Source of the DNA: Neobacillus niacini NBRC 15566
GTDB lineage: Bacteria; Bacillota; Bacilli; Bacillales; Cytobacillaceae
NCBI RefSeq assembly: GCF_001591505.1
Contig: NZ_BCVA01000006.1
Span: 124,001 to 188,000, forward strand
Direction: 5' to 3'
DNA length: 64,000 nucleotides
Below, piece by piece: positions 25,355-33,705 of the stretch; position 1 is the first letter of the stretch, and each line of letters starts with the position of its first letter. The notes under the pieces are model-generated. The model saw only the letters and a list, made by a program, of their open reading frames with translations. It was not told the DNA's origin and searched no databases. The translations under genes and the position numbers were made by a program.

Positions 25355-25412
25355 AGTAGATAACCCCCAAACTTGGATTGAACTTTTTGCAAAACTTCAT
25401 TAATTGTTTCAT
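25344..25412 (-). CDS. 22-residue upstream ORF overlapping the GreA-like gene
   Basis: The minus strand has AGGAGGAG, then ATG at 25412, and an open frame of 22 codons (MKQLMKFCKKFNPSLGVIYY, then EP) whose stop lies ten bases inside the GreA-like gene in another reading frame. The ribosome binding site is excellent, whereas the GreA-like ATG has only GGGGG ten bases upstream. This arrangement suggests translational coupling or a leader peptide. The peptide is basic with no membrane segment. Whether it is a stable product is unknown. Confidence 0.45.
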   Translation of the reverse strand: MKQLMKFCKKFNPSLGVIYYEP

Positions 25413-25611
25413 TTATAACTCCTCCTAAATATAAAAAATAAACCTTCCATACAGAAATAAGATAACCCACAGTAAAATGGTGTTACCTGTATTCCTATAC
25501 AATAAAGGAGGCTAAACCCCTTTACCTAATGGAAGATATTAGTTCTATTTTACCATATATCAACAGAAATAGCATGATTAGCAATTTTTGTTGAAAAGTA
25601 TTTAACGAACA

Positions 25612-25641
25612 TCAAAAAAACAGTCTCTTTAAGGAGACTGT
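25612..25641 (-). terminator. Terminator of the small membrane protein gene
   Basis: On the minus strand ACAGTCTC pairs with GAGACTGT and is followed by T7. The 260 bases between it and the GreA-like leader contain only a short AAAGGAGG / CCCCTTT hairpin near 25505-25525 that I cannot assign. Confidence 0.8.
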
Positions 25642-25681
25642 CGTATAAAAATTAGTTTGGTTTTAAAAAGTACAGCAGAAT

Positions 25682-25918
25682 TCACTTTTTAAAGTAAAAG
25701 CGCCAAACCTTTTTGAAGATGAGTAAACCAAAAATAATGACAACAAGGAAGCCGATTAAGGAAATGAGGATGTTAAAAATATTAGCAAGTGCGCCTAGAG
25801 TAAGGAGAGTAAGGAAAGTAGTAATAACACCAGTAGTGCAAAGCAGCAACCAAACTAACCCTGTTAAAAATCCAAGGAAAAGACCCAAAATGCCACAGGA
25901 AGAATGCCCATTACTCAT
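25682..25918 (-). CDS. Small two-helix membrane protein
   Basis: A 78-residue protein with hydrophobic segments at about 9-27 and 33-68 and a basic tail (KKVWRFYFKK). The start MSNGHSSCGILG follows GGGGGTG six bases upstream; the longer frame to 25954 has no signal. Gly-rich first helix (GILGLFLGFLTGLVW). Function unknown, family not recognised. Confidence 0.6.
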   Translation of the reverse strand: MSNGHSSCGILGLFLGFLTGLVWLLLCTTGVITTFLTLLTLGALANIFNILISLIGFLVVIIFGLLIFKKVWRFYFKK

Positions 25919-26034
25919 GTAATTCACCCCCTCACTATGGTAGTTCATGATCATTGTATGCAGACTGGAGGGAGCATGTTTTACAAATCAAGCAAAAGGG
26001 GCTCAAAATAGGCGAGTAAAGGGTGATAGTAAGC

Positions 26035-26092
26035 GGTGACAGGCACCGCTCGTGGACATTGTCCACCTCAGGCGGACAGTTGTTTTGCGGAC
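26035..26092. repeat. GTGACAGGCACC-type hairpin repeat, locus 1
   Basis: GGTGACAGGCACC (26035-26047) is followed by the palindrome GTGGACATTGTCCAC (26052-26066) and two further GCGGACA units. The first motif recurs at 32300, 36017 and 52110. The region 25919-26141 has no gene. Confidence 0.6.
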
Positions 26093-26098
26093 AATGGA

Positions 26099-26126
26099 AG
26101 AGCGATTACTTTTTAGTAATCGCTCT
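26099..26126. terminator. Hairpin at the end of the VOC gene
   Basis: AGAGCGATTAC pairs perfectly with GTAATCGCTCT 16 bases beyond the VOC stop codon. The T-run is weak on either strand, so termination efficiency is uncertain. Confidence 0.5.
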
Positions 26127-26141
26127 GGTTATTCAGGAGTT

Positions 26142-26573
26142 TTAAAACGAGATCAAGGCTCCTCTTTCATCGAATAGTGAGGAAGGGTTCCATGCTACTT
26201 CCCAGAGGTTGTTTTCGGGGTCAGCGAAATACGCTGTTCTTCCTCCCCAGAATGCGTCGCTTGGTTCTCTAAGAATTTTTCCGCCTGCCTGCCTAATTTC
26301 CTCAATTGTTTCGTCAACCTGACTAGCAGTATCTACATTTATAGCTAACGTCACACCATGAAAAGTTTCTTGTTTTTGTGCGAATTCCACTCCTGCGTCT
26401 TTTGCTAATTCCGCTATAGGAAAAATGGATAATAGAACGCCGGCTGTTTTAAATACAGCATAATTGTCAGAGCTTATTTCTGTTTCTTCCCAGCCTAAAC
26501 TTTGATAAAAAGACCGTAATTCAGGTAAATGATAGGCTCCAATCGTAATCAAACTGACTCTCTGCATAACCAT
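26142..26573 (-). CDS. VOC family protein
   Basis: A 143-residue glyoxalase/bleomycin-resistance-fold protein. It opens with RVSLITIGAYHLPELRSFYQSLGW and closes with GGRTAYFADPENNLWEVAWNPS, where DPENNLWEV is the DPxGN-x-W/E metal motif of the family. The central FHGVTLAINV strand carries a His ligand. Substrate unknown; proteins of this subgroup are annotated lactoylglutathione lyase-like. GGAGG precedes the ATG at 26573 by eight bases. Divergent from the DUF3231 gene. Confidence 0.8.
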   Translation of the reverse strand: MVMQRVSLITIGAYHLPELRSFYQSLGWEETEISSDNYAVFKTAGVLLSIFPIAELAKDAGVEFAQKQETFHGVTLAINVDTASQVDETIEEIRQAGGKILREPSDAFWGGRTAYFADPENNLWEVAWNPSSLFDERGALISF

Positions 26574-26708
26574 ATTGTTTTCCTCCACCTTTTAAAGTTA
26601 ACCTTCATAATGTTCTATTTAGAAATAATAAATCCTTCTTTACTGGTCCTTTATGTATAAATATCTAACATTGGTTTGGGAATTCTATCTATCATGGAGG
26701 GATTTTTG

Positions 26709-27704
26709 ATGACAAATAAAATAGAAATAGTAAAACTAACAAGTGCTGAGATATCTGCACTATGGGCAAACTATATAAATATCACCGTGGTAATCTGCAT
26801 GATGACGCACTTTTTAGAAACCTGTACGGATCCTGATATTCGAAAACTAATTGAAGAAACAAAGCGGTTAGCCGAAACACATATAATAGAAATTGAACAA
26901 TTATTTTCAAAGGAGCAAATCGCTATACCTGAAGGATACGATGCTGAGAAACATGTTGTTCCTGAAGCTGAGAAACTGTTCTCTGATCTCTATTACATAC
27001 AGTGTATCCTTCAAATCAGCAAATTTGGGGTTGCTTCACATACAGCGGGTTTAACTGTTTCCGCCAGAGAAGACGTTCGACAGCTATTTAAAAAGCATTT
27101 GGACGAAGTGTCTGATCTATATAATAATGTTGTCAGTAAAATGCAGGAAAAAGGGATATATGTAAGAATGCCGTATATGAATTATCCATCTGAAGTGGAT
27201 TTTGTTAACAAAGAAAATTTTCTGACAGGATGGCTGGGACGAAGACGTTCATTGTTAGGAACCGAAGTCACACATTTGATGATTAATATCATCCAGAATG
27301 AAATGGGAATGCAAATGTGCAGTGGTTTTTCAAAAGTAACACAGGATTCCGAACTTCGCGAGTATTTTCTTCGCGGAAAGAACATGTGCAAGCACATCGT
27401 AAGCTCCATTCATGATGTATTAGAAGAAAGTGAAGTACCAACGGCCAGTACGTGGGACCAAAGTGTCACAGATTCAACAGTTGCACCATTTTCTGATCAA
27501 TTAATGTTATTTATAGTCGGTGTACTATCCAATCTAGGTATGGTAGCATATGGTGCTGGAATTTCAACTACTATGCGTAGGGATATTAGTGCCATGTACG
27601 CCAATTTTCTGACCAAAACAGCAGCTTTTGGAGAAGACGGAATGAATTTAATGATTGAACGAAAATGGATGGAGCAGCCTCCCCAATTTGAAGCAGCAAA
27701 ATGA
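26709..27704 (+). CDS. DUF3231 family protein, paralogue 2
   Basis: A 331-residue protein colinear with the one at 20576-21580: the same LTSAEISALWANYIN opening, the SVRxDxR-like SAREDVRQLF helix, LTGWLGRRRSLLGTEVTHL in place of FLGKGRTLAATEI, APFSDQLMLF, GAGISTTMRRDIS and the KWMEQPPQFE tail. Two helical units per protein again. The copies are well diverged, so the duplication is old. The ATG at 26709 has GGAGGG upstream. Function unknown. Confidence 0.8.
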   Translation: MTNKIEIVKLTSAEISALWANYINITVVICMMTHFLETCTDPDIRKLIEETKRLAETHIIEIEQLFSKEQIAIPEGYDAEKHVVPEAEKLFSDLYYIQCILQISKFGVASHTAGLTVSAREDVRQLFKKHLDEVSDLYNNVVSKMQEKGIYVRMPYMNYPSEVDFVNKENFLTGWLGRRRSLLGTEVTHLMINIIQNEMGMQMCSGFSKVTQDSELREYFLRGKNMCKHIVSSIHDVLEESEVPTASTWDQSVTDSTVAPFSDQLMLFIVGVLSNLGMVAYGAGISTTMRRDISAMYANFLTKTAAFGEDGMNLMIERKWMEQPPQFEAAK

Positions 27705-27717
27705 GAAACATACCTGA

Positions 27718-27750
27718 GAAAAGAGCAGATGCCTTCTGCTCTTTTCTTGT
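27718..27750 (+). terminator. Terminator of DUF3231 paralogue 2
   Basis: GAAAAGAGCAGA pairs perfectly with TCTGCTCTTTTC over a five-base loop. Confidence 0.85.
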
Positions 27751-27806
27751 ATGATTTGTAAACAGTCTGTAAAATAACAATCAAGCACACAGACTGAGGG
27801 ATAAAA

Positions 27807-27989
27807 ATGAAGAGATATAAATTAATGAAAAATTACAAAGGTATTCATAAAAAAGGAACAACTTTTTTTCTTATATCCGAATCAGAGTTTATTGGTGTAA
27901 AAGAATTCGTTTTGCAAACAAAGAACTTAGACGGCAAAATCATTCTTTCTGAAAAAGAGCTAAAGGACCACTTTAGGCAAATATATTAA
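27807..27989 (+). CDS. Short basic protein, unknown function
   Basis: A 60-residue soluble protein (MKRYKLMKNYKGIHKKGTTF to KELKDHFRQIY), basic at the N-terminus and with alternating hydrophobic residues in FLISESEFIGVKEFVLQTK, which suggests a small beta-rich fold. GAGGGA lies seven bases before the ATG. No family recognised and no clear partner; the ABM-domain gene follows after 145 bases. Confidence 0.5.
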   Translation: MKRYKLMKNYKGIHKKGTTFFLISESEFIGVKEFVLQTKNLDGKIILSEKELKDHFRQIY

Positions 27990-28134
27990 TTCATTAATGA
28001 AAACTATAAAAAAATCAAGAAACAAGTTGTTACTTGTTTGAAAATTGTGCAAAATAGAGTGTGAAGTGGTTATCGTTGTGCAAATTAACGGTATGAAAGA
28101 AATGCGTATCAACCCTACGAGAGGAGTAAATGAA

Positions 28135-28422
28135 ATGATAAAAGTAGTAGCAAAAGCCAAATTGAAACCAGGTGTGTCAGTCGAGGATTATCTCATTCAA
28201 GCTAAAGAATTAGTGGCAGAAACCAGAAAAGAAGAGGGTTGTATCACTTATGCTCTACATCAGGATATCAATGACTCATCAATTGTTACTATGCTTGAAG
28301 AATGGGTCGATGAAGAGTCTTTAAATCAACATAATCAAACCGAACATGTTAAAAGAATTGTACCAGGGCTTCGAGAACTACGAGAAAGTAGCGAAATTAA
28401 CATTTATAGAGAAGTAGAATAG
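28135..28422 (+). CDS. ABM-domain quinol monooxygenase-like protein
   Basis: A 95-residue dimeric ferredoxin-like protein of the antibiotic biosynthesis monooxygenase family (YgiN-like). Visible features are the IKVVAKAKLKPG first strand, the EEGCITYALHQDI block and the MLEEWVDEESLNQHNQTEHV helix with the conserved His. Members oxidise quinols or act as accessory oxygenases. The ATG at 28135 has GAGGAG eight bases upstream; the open frame runs 30 codons further without support. The oxidoreductase gene starts 26 bases later, so the two likely form an operon. Confidence 0.8.
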   Translation: MIKVVAKAKLKPGVSVEDYLIQAKELVAETRKEEGCITYALHQDINDSSIVTMLEEWVDEESLNQHNQTEHVKRIVPGLRELRESSEINIYREVE

Positions 28423-28448
28423 AAACGTTGCAGAGCGGGGGAAACGTC

Positions 28449-29438
28449 ATGAAGTTGGATAAAGTTCGTTGGGGAATTATCGGTTGCGGAGATGTCACAG
28501 AAGTAAAAAGCGGACCAGCATTCCAAAAAATTAACAACTCTGAGTTGGTTGCGGTCATGCGCAGAACAGGGGAGCTTGCAAAAGACTATGCGGAACGTCA
28601 TCATGTTCCCAAATGGTATGACGATGCTGACGCACTCATTAACGATCCAGATGTCGATGTCGTCTATATTGCAACACCTCCTGGATTTCATATGGAATAT
28701 ACCATAAAGGCAGCTAAGGCGGGGAAACCTGTTTATGTAGAAAAGCCGATGGCGCGCAATTATGCGGAATGCCAAGAAATGATTGCAGCATGTGAAAACG
28801 CGGAGGTCCCATTATATGTGGCGTATTACCGCAGAGCACAACCACGATTTTTAAAAATAAAAGAGATGTTGGAAAATGGGGCCATTGGCGAGGTTCGGTT
28901 CGTATCTGCCACACAATATCAAAAAGATTTGGAAGCGGGGAAAGGACCTGAACAGCTCTCTTGGCGTGTTCAACCTGAATTGGCGGGTGGAGGATTGTTT
29001 TTTGACTTAGCCAGTCATACCCTAGATATACTCGACTTTTTGCTGGGACCGATAAAGTCAGTCCAAGGATTTGCCTCAAACCAAGCTGGTTATTATTCTG
29101 CAGAAGATATTGTCTCAGGTACATATTTGTTTGAATCTGGTGTTCATGGTGTAGGAAAATGGTGTTTTACTGCATTTGAGAATGAGGATATAAATGAAAT
29201 TGTAGGAAGCAAAGGGAAGATTACCTTTTCCACGTTTGGAGACGAACCCATTCGATTGACCACGGAGCAGGGAACAGAAGAGTGGAGTTTTGAACGGCCG
29301 CAGCACGTTCACCAACCCCTAGTGGAAACGATTGTAGCAGACTTAACAACTGCTAGCAGCAAATGCCCAAGCACCGGACGGACAGGTGCCAGAACGAACT
29401 GGGTCATGGGTGAAATGGTAAAGAACTATTACCTATAA
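28449..29438 (+). CDS. Gfo/Idh/MocA family NAD(P)-dependent oxidoreductase
   Basis: A 329-residue sugar or inositol dehydrogenase-like enzyme. The Rossmann motif is WGIIGCGDVTE (8-18), followed by DVDVVYIATPPGFHMEY and the signature EKPMAR, where the Lys is catalytic. The C-terminal domain holds GGGLFFDLASHTLDIL, with the Asp and His of the active site. The substrate is unknown. It lies directly after the ABM gene, so a cotranscribed oxidation step on a cyclic polyol or quinol is possible. Confidence 0.85.
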   Translation: MKLDKVRWGIIGCGDVTEVKSGPAFQKINNSELVAVMRRTGELAKDYAERHHVPKWYDDADALINDPDVDVVYIATPPGFHMEYTIKAAKAGKPVYVEKPMARNYAECQEMIAACENAEVPLYVAYYRRAQPRFLKIKEMLENGAIGEVRFVSATQYQKDLEAGKGPEQLSWRVQPELAGGGLFFDLASHTLDILDFLLGPIKSVQGFASNQAGYYSAEDIVSGTYLFESGVHGVGKWCFTAFENEDINEIVGSKGKITFSTFGDEPIRLTTEQGTEEWSFERPQHVHQPLVETIVADLTTASSKCPSTGRTGARTNWVMGEMVKNYYL

Positions 29439-29449
29439 GTAACAGACAA

Positions 29450-29485
29450 AAAAGTAACCATCCCTAAAAGAATGGTTACTTTTTT
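29450..29485. terminator. Bidirectional terminator
   Basis: AAAAGTAACCAT (29450-29461) pairs with ATGGTTACTTTT (29472-29483) between convergent genes. Confidence 0.9.
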
Positions 29486-29489
29486 ACTA

Positions 29490-30236
29490 TTAAACTATGA
29501 TAAGTCTTAAGGCACCGATCAAGGCAAATCCAAGAATAAGTGTCTGGAAGGCTTTTTGTGGAATCAGAGGTACCACTTTAATTCCGATAAAAGCACCTAT
29601 TAGAATAGTAGGAATCAACCACATATTAAAGGTAATAGAATCAATGGTAATTAACCCTAAACTGATATAAAAAGGAATTTTAATCAAATTCACGAACATG
29701 AAAAACCATGCCCCTGTCCCAACAAACTCATTTTTCGGCAAGCCTTTCATTAATAAATAAATGGCCATTACGCCGCCTGCAGCGTTACCGATCATCGTTG
29801 TAAATCCTGCTAAGATTCCCATGGAAAGAGTAAACCATAAGGACTTTGGCAGTACCTTTGTAAACTTTTCTCCAAATCGTTCACGACTGATATGCAAGAT
29901 AATAAGTGCTAATACGATAATACCAATCAGAGGTTTTAACTGATCGCTGTTGATCTGGTTAAGGACAAAATAACCAATCACGATTCCAATCAATACCCAA
30001 GGAATCAATGAAATGAGATATTTCCAAACCACACTTCGACGATAAAAAAAGACAGCAAACAGGTCACCAACCACTAGCATAGGCAATAGAATTCCGATAG
30101 ATTCTTTTGCAGGAAATACGTACATAAGAATTGTGGCAACGAGAATACCCATGCTGGATACACCTGTTTTTGTAAATCCTATTAAAACTGTACTTAAAAT
30201 AACGACAAACCATTCGATGTAGGATAATTCAAACAT
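29490..30236 (-). CDS. TauE/SafE family anion exporter
   Basis: A 248-residue membrane protein with about eight hydrophobic segments. The two halves of the family are seen as GFTKTGVSSMGILVATILMYVFP (about 21-43) and LAGFTTMIGNAAGGVMAIYLLMKGLPKNEFVGTGAWFF (about 140-178). TauE/SafE proteins move sulfite, sulfonates or sulfoacetate out of the cell. GAGGTGA sits before the ATG. No sulfur enzyme is adjacent, so the substrate is unresolved. Confidence 0.85.
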   Translation of the reverse strand: MFELSYIEWFVVILSTVLIGFTKTGVSSMGILVATILMYVFPAKESIGILLPMLVVGDLFAVFFYRRSVVWKYLISLIPWVLIGIVIGYFVLNQINSDQLKPLIGIIVLALIILHISRERFGEKFTKVLPKSLWFTLSMGILAGFTTMIGNAAGGVMAIYLLMKGLPKNEFVGTGAWFFMFVNLIKIPFYISLGLITIDSITFNMWLIPTILIGAFIGIKVVPLIPQKAFQTLILGFALIGALRLIIV

Positions 30237-30497
30237 GATGACTCACCTCAGTTTTTTAAATTCTCTATATTATTTTAAAGCAGAAAAGGATTATTTTCTA
30301 TGTTTACTTTTTGGGATTTCACATGTATTAAGGGTACATTGATTCAATTTTTATAGTTAAATGGTAAAATTAAGGGAAATACCAATAAAGGAGAAAAATA
30401 ACATTATCTTTAAGAGTTGGCGACATTGTTGAGAGGAAACTTTGGGGATAAAAGTACAGTAGCAAAAAATAAAACAATTGGTTGAAAGGAATGTAAC

Positions 30498-30797
30498 ATG
30501 AAGAAAATAGATGAGTACTTTGAAACAACAATGGAAGCTTGGAGTATGATGCAAAAGACTTCGGGTGACGAAGGGGCAGAATGGGCGGAAAGGTTTGAAC
30601 GCTACTTTTATGAATTTATCGATGAATTGAAGAAATGGTGGGAGACACTTGATCCAAAGCCTAAAAATATTGAAGAGGCTGAGGAGTTACCTGAAATAAA
30701 AAAATGGATGGAACAAATCCCTGCTCCTGTACAACTAAACTTTCTTACAGAATTGGAGGATATTGTGGATGGTTTAGACACGGTGCGGTTCGATTAA
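30498..30797 (+). CDS. Small acidic helical protein, unknown function
   Basis: A 99-residue protein, strongly acidic and helical, rich in Trp (AWSMMQ, EWAERFERYFYEF, KKWWETLDPK). The start is supported by AAAGGA upstream. No family recognised. The aromatic-acidic character suggests a protein-binding partner rather than an enzyme. Confidence 0.55.
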   Translation: MKKIDEYFETTMEAWSMMQKTSGDEGAEWAERFERYFYEFIDELKKWWETLDPKPKNIEEAEELPEIKKWMEQIPAPVQLNFLTELEDIVDGLDTVRFD

Positions 30798-30844
30798 ATT
30801 GAGGAGGAAAAAATCCATTAGAGGGAATCCAAGTGGTAAAAATG

Positions 30845-30880
30845 AGGAAAACTCACTGAAAGATCGTGGCGAGTTTTCCT
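30845..30880 (-). terminator. Terminator of the small lipoprotein gene
   Basis: AGGAAAACTC (30845-30854) pairs with GAGTTTTCCT (30871-30880); on the minus strand it is followed by CATTTTT. Confidence 0.7.
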
Positions 30881-30903
30881 ATGTTAAGATTTATCTCTAA
30901 TTT

Positions 30904-31071
30904 TTAGTTATTACAGTGGTACAAGTTCTTTTTTTCCTTACGTACCGGCTTTTCCACGAGGTTTTCTTTTCGTTGCGTTATATCTTTGTATTCCAGCGGT
31001 TCCTGTCCACACCCACATATTAGAAAAATTAGAATAAAGCTATATAGAGCAAAAAGGTAACGTTTCTGCAT
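30904..31071 (-). CDS. Small lipoprotein
   Basis: A 55-residue open frame on the minus strand. The N-terminus is a type II signal sequence: MQKRYLFAL, a hydrophobic core, then LICGC with the lipidated Cys at position 21, followed by a charged, mostly Lys/Glu tail. GGGGGA lies five bases before the ATG, and a terminator follows the stop. All the parts of a gene are present despite its size. The function is unknown; small Bacillus lipoproteins of this type often serve as sporulation or cell-wall accessory factors, which is only analogy. Confidence 0.6.
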   Translation of the reverse strand: MQKRYLFALYSFILIFLICGCGQEPLEYKDITQRKENLVEKPVRKEKKNLYHCNN

Positions 31072-31278
31072 TCAATTCCCCCTATTTCATCTATTAGCTT
31101 TTCACAAATCAACCGTTTTCAGACAATTCAAGTATCCTGCGATTTATATTTGTAAGTATTTAACTTTTTATTGATTATAAAATAAATATACACTATAATT
31201 AAGTTATGTTAAATGTTTAGATAAATAAAATATTAATAAAAATTATCCTTTAGTAAAAATGGAAGGGTGGGGTTGTGA

Positions 31279-31824
31279 ATGATGGTACAGACAGCAGAAC
31301 TGGGAGGGAATCAATGTTATGAAGAAATCAGTTTCACGTATCACAAACAATCTGGATATATCGGCTTCATTTGGGCGATGGCAGCTGTTATGGTAGTAGA
31401 AACAGCAGGTGTATCGTATCTTTTATATAAATGGAGTCCGATCCTTCACTGGATTCATTTGATTCTATCAGTCTCGGTTATTGTTTTCCTCATCGTTGAT
31501 TTAAAAGCAGTTATCAATAATCCCATCATGATAAAAAACAATCAACTTTTCCTGAAAATAGGCGTTCGTCCTAAGGTGACCATATCGATAGAGAATATTA
31601 AAGAGATTAAGAGCGGAAGCCTCTATCAAGACGATAGAAAGAATAAAGAAGTTCTTGATCTATCGTTGTTCAGCTTAGATGATCCAACCTTTGAAATACT
31701 TTTAGACCAACCAATTGTAGATAAAACCATGTTTGGAAAATCAAAAAATATCAAAAGGATTTTCTTCAGTGTTGACGACAAAACCTCATTCTCAAATTTA
31801 ATAAGAGGACAAAATAAAGGATAG
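31279..31824 (+). CDS. Membrane protein with C-terminal PH-like domain
   Basis: A 181-residue protein with two hydrophobic segments (about 28-49 and 55-76) followed by a beta-rich cytoplasmic tail: NNPIMIKNNQLFLKIGVRPKVTISIENIKEI, an arrangement seen in bacterial PH (bPH) domain membrane proteins. Function unknown. GGGTGGGG is the likely ribosome binding site; two consecutive ATG codons make the start uncertain by one residue. Confidence 0.6.
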   Translation: MMVQTAELGGNQCYEEISFTYHKQSGYIGFIWAMAAVMVVETAGVSYLLYKWSPILHWIHLILSVSVIVFLIVDLKAVINNPIMIKNNQLFLKIGVRPKVTISIENIKEIKSGSLYQDDRKNKEVLDLSLFSLDDPTFEILLDQPIVDKTMFGKSKNIKRIFFSVDDKTSFSNLIRGQNKG

Positions 31825-31913
31825 AGCTGCGACTCTATCTTTTTCGTTTTTAGAGGTATGTCTAGGCAATAAATGGTATGATAAAAAATATTCTAAAAAA
31901 GGAGAGGTTGGAA

Positions 31914-32258
31914 ATGAGGATAAATTATAATGGGCGTAAGTTTGTTTCGATTGAAAATACTGATAATGGAGAAGTTTCTTCACAAACCATCTTTCAATAT
32001 AAACAAGAAGGCTCCATCATCTCGGCAACCTACAGTGGTGGAGAAATCATCCAGGGGACATTAATTGGGTTGGTCATGGAAAATGGGAGCTTGGAATTCA
32101 GATACAATCACGTGAATTCAAAGGATGAACTTAGAGGTGGGAAATGTATTTCTACACCAACCATCTTGCCGGATGGAAGAATTAGACTCTATGAAAAATG
32201 GAAGTGGCATGACGCTGAAGCTACTGAGGGAAGTTCAATTATTGAAGAAATGATTTGA
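31914..32258 (+). CDS. Small beta-barrel protein (often annotated N-acetylglutamate synthase-like)
   Basis: A 114-residue protein whose sequence alternates strand-like segments: [46 protein letters not shown]. The same pattern occurs in a widespread family with a misleading N-acetylglutamate synthase label; no GNAT motif is present, so that activity is very unlikely. The fold is probably a small calycin-like barrel. GGAGAGG precedes the ATG at 31914; the earlier frame from 31878 is unsupported. Confidence 0.6.
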   Translation: MRINYNGRKFVSIENTDNGEVSSQTIFQYKQEGSIISATYSGGEIIQGTLIGLVMENGSLEFRYNHVNSKDELRGGKCISTPTILPDGRIRLYEKWKWHDAEATEGSSIIEEMI

Positions 32259-32299
32259 TGTATACATCTGTCCATTTTGACAGTAAGAGATATCATTTT

Positions 32300-32348
32300 A
32301 GTGCCAGGCACTGCCCAATCCATTGGAAGGTGCCAGGCACTTTTTTTA
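32300..32348. terminator. GTGCCAGGCAC hairpin repeat, locus 2, acting as terminator
   Basis: AGTGCCAGGCACT (32300-32312) and GGTGCCAGGCACT (32329-32341) pair with each other around an inner CCAAT/ATTGG stem and are followed by T8. It lies between convergent genes. Confidence 0.8.
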
Positions 32349-32370
32349 GCAGACAAAACATCTAGACGAT

Positions 32371-33183
32371 TTAACCCTGTTCAATCTGATTCAGACGCTC
32401 CAATATTCTTCTTTTTCGGAATAACATTTTACCTGCTTCGGCAACATCATTGATAGACGAGCGATTAATAAACGCACCAAAAATCATTCCCGCAATCGGA
32501 ATCATTTGAAATAGCTTCTTCCATCCAAATGAATCTCGGTAGGTGGTAACCACTTCACGCCATCCTTGCAATTGTGAAACCATTTGTTGATTCTGCTTTC
32601 CTTGATTAAAGGATGAAAGTTCCTCTAGAATCGCCTTTTTTCCGACTATATCGGAGGACGTAAATTGCAGGCATTTCACGATAAAAATTCTTTCTGATTT
32701 TTCCTTAGGGTCATAACCATAACAAATCGAAATCTCTTGGAGGACTTTGAGTGATAATCCTAATAACACGGGAATATCAATCGCCAGTGTAAACAGTCCA
32801 CCAATCCCCGTCGTTGCACCTTGTACCGTTGCCATTTTGGAACGGGAATTTCTTAGATCTTCGGCAACTTCATCCATTTTGCTTATCGGAACCTGTTCAA
32901 GTAATCCAATTTGAAGCTCATCGGTTCTCAAATCAGGCGCAAATTTCTTCAGTATATTTTCTTCCTTGATTAAGTATTGTCCGCCTGTTTGGATGTAATT
33001 CCCTAATTCATCGATGGCCAAGCCGATTTTATCCTGAATAAATGTTGGGGTTAGCTTATCAAGCAGCATGAATGGCAATCGGCCAATCTTTTCCCAAAAC
33101 CATAAATCCTTCTGTTCCTTTTCCCACGTTTCAATCTTTTTCAATTCATCTTTTAAATAATCTATAGATTCTACCTGATTCAT
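32371..33183 (-). CDS. EcsC family protein
   Basis: A 270-residue protein of the EcsC family, named after the third gene of the B. subtilis ecs ABC-transporter operon. Diagnostic stretches are GATTGIGGLFTLAIDIPVLLGLSLKVLQEISICYGYDP (a hydrophobic hairpin around residues 120-160) and MIPIAGMIFGAFINRSSINDVAEAGKMLFRKRRI. The protein is probably membrane-associated through these helices. Function unknown. The ATG at 33183 follows GGAG by eight bases; the GTG at 33192 overlaps this site. Confidence 0.85.
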   Translation of the reverse strand: MNQVESIDYLKDELKKIETWEKEQKDLWFWEKIGRLPFMLLDKLTPTFIQDKIGLAIDELGNYIQTGGQYLIKEENILKKFAPDLRTDELQIGLLEQVPISKMDEVAEDLRNSRSKMATVQGATTGIGGLFTLAIDIPVLLGLSLKVLQEISICYGYDPKEKSERIFIVKCLQFTSSDIVGKKAILEELSSFNQGKQNQQMVSQLQGWREVVTTYRDSFGWKKLFQMIPIAGMIFGAFINRSSINDVAEAGKMLFRKRRILERLNQIEQG

Positions 33184-33364
33184 AAAGTCCACTCCATCTT
33201 TATCGTTTATTAATAGGATTCTATGTATATACGGAAAAACACCAACAAAGTTTCAAGCTTCAATTATAGAGTTATATGAGAAGGAATAATTCAAACATAA
33301 GTAAAATATTTATATAAAAGTAAGTCTGTCCATCCCTGTAAGATTCAAGAAGGGAGCAAAGTCT

Positions 33365-33550
33365 TTGAATCGGAATCGAAATAGAAATGTACAAATAACC
33401 ATATTTTTGCTATTTTGCTTACTCATCATTCTGATCGTTCACGCGGTTCTTCATATTAAAATTTATATTGTGTACAGCACAGGACTTGGGCCTCTTTTCG
33501 TCATTGGATTGATCATTTTCCTAATTGTTCTCTTATATTACAAAGGTTGA
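33365..33550 (+). CDS. Small two-helix membrane protein
   Basis: A 61-residue protein: a basic start (MNRNRNRNVQ), two hydrophobic segments (about 10-31 and 37-58) and KG at the end. Translation begins at TTG, with AAGGGAG eight bases upstream. Unrecognised; probably a small membrane protein of the type common in bacilli. Confidence 0.55.
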   Translation: MNRNRNRNVQITIFLLFCLLIILIVHAVLHIKIYIVYSTGLGPLFVIGLIIFLIVLLYYKG

Positions 33551-33705
33551 TAGAATTTAACAAATAATTTGAAATTACAACTTTTAAATGGTAAAATATA
33601 GCTCCACTATGAATGAAAGCATCTGCAAAATCGTTGTAGATGTTTCTTTTTGTGTCTGTTCGGCTATACCTGAATGTTGATTGGGAGAGGGGATGGTTTA
33701 AGAGA

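Noticed and set aside
31914..32258. N-acetylglutamate synthase
   Set aside because: No acetyl-CoA binding motif; the label is an annotation habit for this small family.
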